Shown piece after piece: positions 56,301 to 64,000 of a DNA stretch of 64,000 nucleotides. The notes under the pieces are model-generated. The model worked only from the letters and a program-made list of their open reading frames with translations, was not told the DNA's origin and ran no database searches. The stretch is taken from NCBI RefSeq assembly GCF_965638725.1, contig NW_027472018.1:1-64000 (forward strand). Reading direction: 5' to 3'. Position numbers and translations under genes: made by a program. The stretch comes from Aptenodytes patagonicus (Eukaryota; Chordata; Aves; Sphenisciformes; Spheniscidae). Each line of letters begins with the position of its first letter. The stretch's first letter is position 1.

Positions 56301-57230
56301 AATACATCCTCCTTCGATTTAAAATTTGCCAGTAATTGAGAAGCTATTTTGTTCCAATAAAGAATCTTTCTCTGTTAAAATATATGCTCCAATTTCTAAA
56401 CTGAATTTCTCTAACTTCAATTTCCAGATGTTGCACTTTGTCACCCCTTCATCCTCCAGCAAGATTATGATTCTGATTCATGTACAGTTATCTCCAGTGC
56501 CTTGAAAGCCTTGCCCTCTCCACACATGCATGTTCTCCATCTGTTTATCCTATCAAATACTTAGCTTGTGAAGTCCATTCAAATAGGTGACACCTTTATT
56601 AGGAAAGTCCAGCCTTCCCTGAGGAAAGCTAAATCCATCACCGAGGTTTCTGAGGACTTCAGAATGATAAAACTTTTCTTCCATCCTTGCTCTGACATCC
56701 ATACATTCTCTTGTCCTCCCTAGGAATATGAACCACTTGCTTCTCTTTGTTATCCTACTCTTCACAAGATGCAATGCCTGCTGTAGGCCTGACTTATCAC
56801 ACCTCTCGTGACGTGAACCCTCCCATATCTTTTAAGGGAATCGTCTCAGCCCTGTTCTCTCCACCTCCTCCTACCTGTCCTGTCCTTACGTCTGCTCCAT
56901 TTCCTGCTGCCCTCCCCGCCCCTCCCCGACATTCCCATTATGGCCTTATCCCTCACTCCGGCTGGACATGGCGCCTTCCCAGCAGCAACAAGCCACCACT
57001 GCCATTCAGAGATGTCTTGTCTGACTTGATGTCCCCAGTAAAGTCCACTACCCCACAGGACAATCTCTAGATCCTGCTAGCCCCAGTGAAGCACAGGTAA
57101 GTCATACGTCATCCAGGAGCTTCCCCTCCACTCGCAGCTCCCATGAAGCAATGCTGCCATCAGAGTCATCAGCGTCAGATTTTGCAGGATTAAATGTGTT
57201 GGAGATGTAAAGTCTCAGTTTCCGCTTTTG
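35301..57230 (-). CDS. SMARCD3: SMARCD3 (BAF60c), C-terminal nine exons
   Basis: This is a subunit of the BAF (SWI/SNF) ATP-dependent chromatin remodeller. In vertebrates it links the complex to transcription factors, notably in heart, muscle and neurons. Nine exons with GT-AG borders join in frame to 331 codons plus stop, equal to about residues 153-483 of the 483-residue human protein. The SWIB/MDM2-like domain lies at about residues 258-335 (exons 52,584-52,423 and 47,220-47,123). It is followed by the conserved coiled-coil-like region and an end in VRNT. The choice of SMARCD3 over SMARCD1/2 rests on [26 protein letters not shown]-type sequence, [24 protein letters not shown] and [12 protein letters not shown]. 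The 5' exons lie beyond 64,000. No frameshift or lost splice site is seen. Confidence 0.96.
35453..35554 (-). CDS. SMARCD3: SMARCD3 exon ([18 protein letters not shown] ...)
   Basis: The exon is 102 bp and 34 codons, phase 0. The acceptor is TTTTTGTCACAG and the donor AAG|gtatga. It ends in [12 protein letters not shown]. The next intron is only 98 bp. Confidence 0.96.
35555..38892 (-). other. SMARCD3 intron with long CR1
   Basis: A 3.3-kb intron. About half is the CR1 at 36,200-37,952; the rest shows nothing recognisable. Confidence 0.85.
36200..37952 (+). mobile_element. CR1 LINE, long but broken ORF2 fragment
   Basis: About 1.75 kb of CR1 in the opposite orientation to SMARCD3. CR1 reverse transcriptase sequence is seen in pieces: upstream RT region from about 36,400, then an internal deletion near 37,200, then [34 protein letters not shown] and the C-terminal block. 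Stops and frameshifts break it. The 3' end is CATTCTATGAATCTATAA. The last 463 bp are nearly identical to 55,538-56,000. Confidence 0.93.
38893..39015 (-). CDS. SMARCD3: SMARCD3 exon ([17 protein letters not shown] ...)
   Basis: The exon is 123 bp and 41 codons, phase 0. The acceptor is TTTTTCTCTCAG and the donor AAG|gtgagc. It encodes the helical segment ending in SQSRDLK. Confidence 0.96.
39016..41221 (-). other. SMARCD3 intron
   Basis: A 2.2-kb intron in which I see no gene, repeat or motif of note. Confidence 0.85.
41222..41357 (-). CDS. SMARCD3: SMARCD3 exon ([20 protein letters not shown] ...)
   Basis: The exon is 136 bp, one base completing the split serine and then 45 codons. The acceptor is CTCCATAG and the donor AAG|gtacta. 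It carries the paralogue-diagnostic [19 protein letters not shown]. Confidence 0.97.
42148..42690 (-). mobile_element. CR1 LINE 3' fragment
   Basis: A 5'-truncated element. The 3' end (low coordinates) is the complement of TGATTCTATGATTCTA. It keeps an open frame of 152 codons for the CR1 reverse transcriptase C-terminus ([31 protein letters not shown]), related to the element at 49,443. Confidence 0.93.
43330..43945 (+). mobile_element. CR1 LINE 3' fragment, older
   Basis: A diverged CR1: ACTGGTGAGGCCACACCTGGAGTACTGTGTTC-like region at about 43,410, AGAAGGCTTGGGGGAGAGG, and an end CAACCATTCTGAGATTCTGTGA. Many substitutions and short indels are present. The left border is approximate. Confidence 0.85.
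43960..44735 (+). mobile_element. CR1 LINE internal fragment, old
   Basis: A separate diverged CR1 lacking its 3' end begins after the element at 43,330. It starts with a segment like the RT region (AAAAGGCCGAGGCACTCAG), then GGTTCAAC-type, CTGGGGGTCCTCATGGACAACAAGC and GAGAAGAGAAGGGG. Borders are approximate. Confidence 0.75.
45443..46021 (+). mobile_element. Solo LTR of ERVL type (579 bp)
   Basis: It starts TGTGCTGGCTTTAGCTGGG and ends GGTTAAACCACAACA. It is flanked by AGCAG on both sides (45,438-45,442 and 46,022-46,026), a 5-bp target duplication. No internal sequence remains. A (CAT)n(ATT)n run lies inside at 45,846-45,872. It is the same family as 62,499-63,094 and as the fragment at 6,609-6,894. 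Confidence 0.92.
47123..47220 (-). CDS. SMARCD3: SMARCD3 exon, end of SWIB domain
   Basis: The exon is 98 bp, 32 codons plus two bases of a split serine codon. The acceptor is TATTCCAG and the donor AG|gtaagc. It encodes [16 protein letters not shown] and [11 protein letters not shown]. Confidence 0.96.
49443..50408 (-). mobile_element. CR1 LINE with intact C-terminal RT frame
   Basis: About 965 bp, 5'-truncated, same orientation as SMARCD3. It keeps one uninterrupted frame of 286 codons (50,378-49,518) with the reverse transcriptase catalytic box FADDTKL near its start, then [27 protein letters not shown] and the CR1 C-terminus. The 3' end is the usual TCAATGATTCTATGAAT. The lack of stops suggests recent insertion; it lacks the endonuclease and most of RT. 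Confidence 0.95.
52198..52258 (+). repeat. Three ~21-bp tandem copies (TTTTGACAACATGG)
   Basis: TTTTGACAACATGG occurs three times with spacers AAGG, GGAATG and CGAAGG, in the intron about 170 bp past the SWIB exon donor. Confidence 0.8.
52423..52584 (-). CDS. SMARCD3: SMARCD3 exon, first part of SWIB domain
   Basis: The exon is 162 bp and 54 codons, phase 0. The acceptor is CTGTTACAG and the donor CAG|gtaac. It starts [20 protein letters not shown] and contains the [13 protein letters not shown] core of the SWIB fold. Cys in INCDKYF replaces Gly of the human SMARCD3 protein. Confidence 0.97.
52585..54591 (-). other. SMARCD3 intron
   Basis: A 2.0-kb intron in which I see no gene or recognisable repeat. 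Confidence 0.85.
54592..54693 (-). CDS. SMARCD3: SMARCD3 exon ([13 protein letters not shown] ... LLMLDYQ)
   Basis: The exon is 102 bp and 34 codons, phase 0. The acceptor is TTTGGCAG and the donor CAG|gtcagt. It encodes the block just before the SWIB domain. Confidence 0.96.
54694..55170 (-). other. SMARCD3 intron (477 bp)
   Basis: A short intron. Nothing is recognised apart from an A run near 54,821. Confidence 0.85.
55171..55266 (-). CDS. SMARCD3: SMARCD3 exon ([12 protein letters not shown] ... NHLVE)
   Basis: The exon is 96 bp and 32 codons, phase 0. The acceptor is GTACAG|CTC and the donor GAG|gtaag. It begins LSKQ where human SMARCD3 has PSKQ. Confidence 0.95.
55267..57107 (-). other. 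SMARCD3 intron with CR1 fragment
   Basis: A 1.8-kb intron that holds the CR1 at 55,538-56,003. The rest is unique, with a C-rich patch at 56,850-56,990. Confidence 0.85.
55538..56003 (+). mobile_element. CR1 LINE 3' fragment, near-identical to 37,484-37,946
   Basis: This 463-bp 5'-truncated CR1 starts at ACCTGTGAGAGCAGGTCC. I count three substitutions against 37,484-37,946 before the tails differ. It ends CCATTCTATAATTCTAAGG. Confidence 0.94.
57108..57230 (-). CDS. SMARCD3: SMARCD3 exon (QKRKLRLY ... GKLLDD)
   Basis: The exon is 123 bp and 41 codons, phase 0 at both ends. The acceptor is TATAACAG and the donor GAC|gtatga. It encodes the segment that starts [17 protein letters not shown] and includes the acidic DADDSDGS stretch and SWELRVEG. 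It is the most 5' exon in the window. Confidence 0.95.
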
Positions 57231-60200
57231 CTGTTATACAAATGGAGAAAAGAAAAGTACACATCCAGTTTAAGTCCAAGACATGAGGAAGCCACAGGAA
57301 AGGTGATAGTTACACATTTAGTAGAGAATCTGCATGTTTAGTACAGTTGCACCAGGTTATACTAGAATTAAGATTTGGTTATGTATAAGAAAATACACTG
57401 AAAAGCTGAATCTGAAACTTCCTTTCAAAAACTACTGGCTATACAAACATGCTAAGATCCACTGTAAGTGGAGAAAGACAGGAGGTTGCAGGGCCAAGCC
57501 CATGAGGGCTGTACTTCTGGATTAGATGTTTGAGAAATCATTGTAAGAAAAGCATGACATGATGCCCTTCCTGTCTAGATCCTAGCCAGATTGCTAAGAT
57601 TCAGCTGCAAACCTCTTGCTACATGAATGTCTTTCATAGTTGCATCAGTTCAGATTTGTAAATGGCAGTCACAAATACAGCTAATGCTGCAAATTACATG
57701 CCGGGCACATCTCTGCCTATCTTCATTCTGCCATCACGCAGAGCCTAGTAATAGTTTTCCTACAGAGACACACCCAAATACACACACACCGCACTGCTGC
57801 CTAACCTTCCTCTTTAACTGCCTTTCACCCTAATCTAACATGTTGCAGCTCCAACTTGCTGTGAGACCTGAGTGGAGGAAGGCACTGTGCTTCATCCGTA
57901 ACCCAGGTGCTCAAGTCTGTGAGAGATACAATCATGCCTACCTGTTGTCATTTTTACAGGCTCTCTGAGGTTTCCCAATCATTGTACTAGCTTATGGCTA
58001 TGTTATTTCTCAGTGCCCTTCTCTCCCATGCACCATGTGGAAAACCTGGCTATTAACTCTGATGCATGGATTCCAGAAAAGATATTGCCAAAAATGTCTT
58101 TGGGACTCTAATCTCAAATATCTGTTTATAATATAATGACAAAAAGGCTACAGTTGTCAAGTTAATGCATTCAAAACAACCTTCATACAACATAAGAAAG
58201 AAGTAGTCTTGTAAAGCTCTCACACACACACAGAGGAGAGAAGGAAGTTATATACATCGGGTCAGGAAACAAAAAATCTAATATGGCATAGAGGAGGCAT
58301 GTGGGAGGCAGAGATGTATGGCTGAAGAGGAACAAGAAAATGACTACATTTTGCCAAATCTAGAGAAGACAGTGACAGAAAGGTTTGATGGAAATGGATG
58401 CACTGAGAGGGAACAGAATTTTCAACAGTGCCAAGAGTCCAGAAAATGACAGGTTGACATGGATAAGAACAGGCAGATAGGTAGAAAAATATTCCTGGAA
58501 ATCCTTATTTTTTCTCCATCCTTTCCTACAGGATTTCTGTTGCTAAAGTGCTCTTTCATTATATAATTTTTTTTTTTTTAATGTCCCAGAATCTTTATTT
58601 GGTGTGGAGACTTGTGAAGGACTTCACATTTCTAAATTCACAACTCTTCAAATTACCTTACACATTTTATGCACTGTTCCTAAATTTTATCCCCTCCTGG
58701 ATTATTTGCAAACTGTATCTATATACATAAGCAGCTTTTTTCTTAATAGTTCCTCCTGGATATTCTACTGATATTTCAGGTTTATATCACTGATTCCATT
58801 TCCTCTTCTTTTGATTTCCAAAGACACTATCTCCATTCTCCCCTTTACCCTAGAAACTCCTTCTCTCCTCATATCTCCCCATAACTGGATAGGAACTGTG
58901 TCTGTTTCCTCCGAAGTCTGACATTTCATCACTAAGATCATCCTCTGCAATAACATCCTTATTCAAATCTGAATATTTTAGATGTCTTCCTTTCTCCTAG
59001 CTTTCAGGCTCTAGCTTCCTTGTACAGTCCACCTAAAACCAAGTTAGTCACAACGTCTAACTCCACTGTGAAATACAAAATACCCCTCCATGATACTTTC
59101 CACTGTTTCCCTTTGCTAACCCCTTATCATTTTTCTTTCAAGTCATGCACAAGCCAGATGCAGCTTACATTGCAGAACTGGTCTCCTGCTGGCTTCCCTG
59201 TACTTTCCCTGCTCTGCCAAAGTCAGAGTCTGCATATCATTTATTTGTTTCTTCCACAACTCTCTTCAATTTACAGTGTTTTCTTCTACACAACGAATTC
59301 TCTTTCTCAAATTTAATCCATTCCTCACTGTAACCCCCCAAAATCAGCCCACTTCTTCCACATTGTCATCAGAAAGGAACTTAGAACAATTATGAATAAA
59401 AATCCTAATCCAGGACAAATGGCTAGCTCTAAAGTTATCCTTTGTCCTACTTTCTACGTATCTTGATTTTAGATCGAAAACCATTTAGCCTTTGACTCCA
59501 ACATGTTACAGACACTACTGACAACCTGTAAGTACTGTGGAATGCTGAGCCTTTAGTCTCTGCTAACAAAGACATTCTATCCAACAAGCAAAATGTGTAA
59601 CCTGCACCCTGGGGGTTGTCTTCAGATTTTGGCCCAAAAGGTACTGCAAATTTGCAACACTATTAAGGCAGTGATTATCTCCCAAATGCAACCACAGAAA
59701 GATCCTTGCTTCTGACTCAGAACAAATATCCAGGAAATTGGTCAAATAGGGCAACTGCACAGCTCAAGAGGACCCCAACACCAAATGGGCTTTAAATCTA
59801 ATAAAAATCTTTATTAGAACACGAAGCAGAATAAGGGAACGTAAAGAAGGAAAACTCACATTTGCCGGGTAAAATGGAATAAATAAAAAAAAAAGGTTTT
59901 GTAAATCAAATTTTCTCTGTTCACATGTCCTTGAAAATATTTCATTTCTTCAGACTTGCTCTTATTCCAGCAACTCTGTGATTTCCTGGGTTGCAGAAAA
60001 CTCTGTAGGGTCATTTCTGGGGAGACACAGAGAACCCTCTCTTTTTATTCCTTAAGATCCAACTGTGTTTGTGCTATTGCCTTCTCTCAGGAGACTCCAA
60101 ATTTCTACCTTCTCTTCCGGCTTCTTACTCAACGAGGCAGTCCCTCATCCTTTTTGCCTCACGGACTGCCCTACCCTGCACTCCAGCTGGCACAATCTCC

Positions 60201-61880
60201 CCCTCCCTCTGAGGCCTTTATCAGGCCAAGTGCATCTTAGGACATGAAAAACACTAGCCTTCCTTTCTACAGCTGAGCCACCACCCTTTAAAAGTAACCT
60301 ACATAGCCAACTGCAAACAGGTGTCAGCCATCACAATTGTCATAACCAGTAACTCTAGACTTGACCTGCAGAGTGCAGCCAGATCTGCCAAAGACGTTCC
60401 GGTAAGCAGTCTAAAAAAATTGTGAAAAAATCATTTGGCCATGAACACTGCTTTAACAGCCAAACATGTCCTCCTCTGTACAGCACTGTACTGACCCAGA
60501 AACATTCAAGCCTCCACAACTACCTTTCTGAAGCTGCTGCCAACATGTCCATCTCCTGTTTGTTCCCTTATGAGTTGCTGCTCCATTTTTTCCTTCTTTC
60601 TGCCCTTGCCAGAATTCCCACTACCACCTCTTCCTTACACGTCTAGTGTTGCCAGCACCACTGGCTCCTCATAAAAGCTACCTGGGAACAGCTCTGCTCA
60701 AGACATTCTGGGAGGTTGACTATCTTAACTTCCAGCTCCAGGAACTAGACAATGGCACTTGAACTTGCCCTACATATACTTATCACCAACAGTGGTAATA
60801 CATACTTTGAACAGTGGCATTTAAAGAAAATACATTTAGAAATCTCTAGCAAAACATCAGAACCATAGCTCTACAAATGAACATTTTCTTTGGACCAGCA
60901 GGCTCCTTCTCCTCTACCATGACTTCTTCCTGTCAGCTGTGAGACGCTACCATGCACCTGATGCAGAGATCCAAGAGTATAGTCTGAATCCCTCCTGAAG
61001 GGATCTACCCAGTAACAACTTCGGCACTCACAGCTATACTGCTATCATAAAGATGTCCAGTCTTGGAAGATGTCAGCTCAGAGATGATATAGTCAGTCAA
61101 AACTGAGCTCAGGGAAGAAGAACACCAAAATGGTGCTGGCTGGGGTTTTATAACCACTATACAGACCATAAAGTCTCCTTGGCTGAAGACACACCCCCAA
61201 AACCACTGCACTCAGTTCACTTATCAGTACTCCTGGGTTCCACAATAATGTCAAGTTCATATCCAGAAGGCTCTGAGAGTAAGGTATTCTTCCATCTCCA
61301 GTTGAGCAACTCCATCTCATCCAGGCAGGAAATGATACAACATCAGTTATGTGCAACTTTGTTACTTTGCAGCTTAAATACAGCAGTGCAATATACTTGG
61401 GCAAGAAGCCATTGCCCTTCAATAAATTCTGCAAATTTCTTAGCAATGCACATTATAGCACAGATCTAAAAATCTATTCTGCTCTCTGTATGGTGGCTTC
61501 TCAGAGAACAGAAAAGCAACGAACCTGTGGCCTTGTTTTTTACCGGTAGAATTCTCAGTAGCTTGGAGCAAAAACTAAAGAGAAAACTTACAGCTCTAGG
61601 GCAAGAAGAAAGCATCACATTTCATCTCTTCAGGCACACTGAACCTTTACCACCCACAAAGACAAAGCTCAACCGGGGGGAACTTCATGGAGACTTGATC
61701 AACGTTGTGAATCAAATAACCTCTTTCCAAAAATCAATAAATGCTTAATCTGCTTATTCTCTAAGTGTAAGATACACATCTTTAACATGTATCTTTGACT
61801 TGTCTTCAGCAAAATGAACTTGAAGTAGCAGTCATATTAAAAAGAAAAGCCTTCCCCAAAAAGCACTGTATTTCACTTAC

Positions 61881-61940
61881 AATTTCTCCTTGAGCAAACC
61901 CAAAGGAAAAAAGAAGCATATGTGACAGAAGATTGGTCAT
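61881..61940 (-). other. Possible alternative first exon of SMARCD3
   Basis: On the minus strand an ATG at 61,940 opens 20 codons (MTNLLSHMLLFSFGFAQGEI) and meets ATT|gtaagtgaa, a good donor. Phase 0 would join in frame to the exon at 57,230. There is no promoter evidence and no known isoform that I recall begins like this, so it may be chance. Confidence 0.15.
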
Positions 61941-62498
61941 GTCTGCGATGAACTACTGCAAAGGTCTCAGCTGTGACAGCAGCACAAATGGCGGGAGAGC
62001 TCATGTGGAATGAAACAGATCTAAACAGGGGGCTGACAGGAATGCTGGAGCAGCAGAACTACAGCTTTTTCTCTCTCTATGTTCTTCAATGTCATCTTCA
62101 CACAAATCAATACAGCTTTAAGTTGAAGTAAATGGGTGAAATGCTGGAAATCCATCATATCCTTCAGAAAACTACCTCTGCTTTATAGTGCCACATTTTT
62201 TTCAGTTTCCATTAGCATTAAGTCCCTAAAAAGTCAAATCAGATACTAACCACCTGAAGATACCATGATCTGTGTGATATCCCCAAGACAAATCTCCATC
62301 TACTGCTGAAATTAAAGTTTCCTTCAGTGAACTCTCAGGCAGGACACAATACATCCAGGACACTTCCAGGGGAGTTGTGCTTGGGATTTCAAACAAATTA
62401 ACTAAGTTATCAGCAGATAGTCTATTGCTGACTGAATCAAGGAAATCTGGCTGCCGATCCTATGAATAGTATTGTGTTAAGAGCTCTCTATGCACATC

Positions 62499-63094
62499 TG
62501 TCATGGTTTAACCCCAGCCGGCAACTAAGCACCACACAGCCGCTCGCTCACTCCCCCCCTGGTGGGATGGGGGAGAGAATCGGAAGAGTAAAAGTGAGAA
62601 AACTCGTGGGTTGAGATAAAGACAGTTTAATAGGTAAAGCAAAAGCTGTGCGCAAAAGCAAAGCAAAACAAGGAATTAATTCACTCCTTCCCATCGGCAG
62701 GCAGGTGTTCAGCCATCTCCAGGAAAGCAGGGCTCCATCACACATAACGGTGACTTGGGAAGACAAACACCATCACTCCGAACGTCCCCCCCTTCCTTCT
62801 TCTTCCCCCAGCTTTATAAGCTGAGCATGATGTCATATGGTATAGAGTATCCCTTTGGTCAGTTGGGGTCAGCTGTCCCAGCTGTGTCCCCTCCCAACTT
62901 CTTGTGCACCCCCAGCCTACTCGCTGGTAGGGTGGTGTGGGAAACAGAAAAGGCCTTGACTCTGTGTAAGCACTGCTCAGCAATAACGAAAACATCCCTG
63001 TATTATCAACACTGTTTTCAGCACGAATCCAAAACATAGCCCCATACTAGCTACTATAAAGAAAATTAACTCTATCCCAGCCAAAACCAGCACA
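62499..63094 (-). mobile_element. ERVL-type LTR (596 bp)
   Basis: In plus coordinates it begins TGTCATGGTTTAACC and ends AAAACCAGCACA, so the LTR reads right to left. The TATA-like CTTATAAAG of the LTR lies near 62,821-62,813. It is the same family as 45,443-46,021. I find no matching target duplication at its two edges. Confidence 0.9.
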
Positions 63095-63106
63095 TTCTAC
63101 CAACTA

Positions 63107-63375
63107 AAACATCAGTGTGTTATCAACGTTATTCTCATCCTGAATCCAGGACACAGCACTATACCAGCTACTAGGAAGAAAATTAACTCTACCCCAGTCA
63201 AGGCCTTTTCTGCTTCTCACACCGCCCCACCAGCAAGTAGGCTGGGGGTGCACAAGAAGCTGGGAGGGGACACAGCCGGGACAGCTGACCTCAGCTGACC
63301 AAAGGGATATTCCATACCATATGACGTATGGTTGGTGTGTGGTGCTTAGTTGCTGGCTCAGGTTAAACCATGACA
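63107..63375. mobile_element. Rearranged LTR pieces in both orientations
   Basis: Positions 63,107-63,198 repeat the start of the LTR in minus orientation (compare 62,990-63,085). From about 63,199 the sequence switches to plus orientation (AAGGCCTTTTCTGCTTCTCAC, compare 45,581), then jumps at about 63,326 to the LTR 3' end, GGTTAAACCATGACA at 63,375. This is a partial inverted duplication of the neighbouring LTR. Confidence 0.75.
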
Positions 63376-64000
63376 GCAGGGAAAGAATATCAATTTACAA
63401 AACCAGGGAGAGAGACATTGTGACTGTATTCAGACGCCATTACTCTTTTTAACCTAAAAATGGAGAACCTGGGAGTAGATCGTTTAGTTTGAGGAACTGC
63501 AACTACACATGGGTCTGGTAAACTCAGTATGTCCCACACCAGTTCACTGTGAAAGAGTGACAGTCCCTGGATAACAGTCTCTGGTTTGGGTGAGACCAAA
63601 TTATAGTCTGTGGTGCCAGGGCTTGGAGTAGGAGCCTTGGTTGTTGGATGGGTCACTAGATGCCCTTCTTTCAGACACATGACCCCCGAGTCAAGCCTTG
63701 GGATGAAAATCACCTCAGTCTTAAAATTATGTTTACATCCACAATGACTAGTTATCTCAGGCTTAGACAATGGAGAGAAATAGGCACTTTTTAGGGCATG
63801 ATTTATCTATATTCTTTTAAATATCTACTTCTGTATGAGAAGAACTGTGCCCTGAACTTCATTGCCTACACTGACTCTCTTGACTATAAAGGGAGCCCAG
63901 AGTGACTAGCTTACATATAAATAAATACAATGTAGATGTCTATACTTAGCCAAATAAATCGCACTCCCAAAGTCCACCATGGCCCTAGCTGTCCAGATTT

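Larger units (their letters stand above)
57231..64000 (-). other. SMARCD3 intron continuing past the window
   Basis: The intron upstream of the QKRKL exon extends at least 6.8 kb. No match to the missing SMARCD3 N-terminal exons is seen. From 57,231 to 62,498 nothing is recognised except a possible alternative first exon at 61,881-61,940. The LTR cluster fills 62,499-63,375. An open frame of 126 codons on the minus strand (63,770-63,390) resembles nothing I know. Confidence 0.8.

Noticed and set aside
35301-57230. SMARCD1 or SMARCD2 as the gene identity
   Set aside because: The [34 protein letters not shown] and [12 protein letters not shown] segments fit SMARCD3. The other two paralogues differ at these places as I recall them. 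INCDKY is closer to SMARCD1/2 at one residue but does not outweigh the rest.
57231-64000. SMARCD3 N-terminal exons
   Set aside because: I looked on the minus strand for sequence encoding the conserved block before QKRKL and found none. They must lie beyond the window.

Overview
This is vertebrate nuclear DNA, almost certainly from a bird. CR1 LINE 3' ends, avian ERV LTRs, GC-rich satellite DNA and one conserved intron-rich gene on the minus strand all point that way. I cannot name the species.

Layout. (1) Positions 1 to about 29,480 are a macrosatellite. One full unit (1-12,764), a second longer unit (12,765-26,640) and a third, diverged and truncated unit (26,641 to about 29,480) lie head to tail. 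Each unit has the same order of modules: a GC-rich ~80-bp minisatellite carrying NRF1-type GCGCATGCGC palindromes and CTCF-like cores; a cluster of ACTACANNTCCCGGCATGC (ZNF143-type) motifs; a GC/CpG-rich block with a minus-strand AATAAA; several kb of purine-only satellite (GA on the plus strand); and blocks that look like minus-strand exons with conserved splice sites. Unit 1 alone carries a young 2.2-kb, deletion-derived endogenous retrovirus (5,516-7,725). Its empty site is preserved in unit 2. (2) Positions 29,481-34,919 are mostly unique AT-richer intergenic DNA with a possible old LTR, microsatellites and a CR1 fragment. (3) Positions 34,920-57,230 hold the last nine coding exons (331 codons) of SMARCD3 (BAF60c, a SWI/SNF chromatin-remodeller subunit) on the minus strand. 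The gene's 5' exons lie beyond the right edge, and its introns hold CR1 elements and a solo LTR. (4) Positions 57,231-64,000 are the start of a further SMARCD3 intron, with a rearranged LTR cluster near 62.5-63.4 kb.

How the parts may work together. SMARCD3 is the only confident protein-coding gene. In the macrosatellite I see no credible protein. I do see a repeated promoter-like block (NRF1 array plus ZNF143 cluster), splice-site-bounded blocks and a poly(A) signal, all reading leftward across a pyrimidine-rich intron. This suggests one long non-coding transcription unit per repeat. That is an inference for RNA-seq or CUT&RUN to test. Long ORFs in this region are products of tandem repetition.
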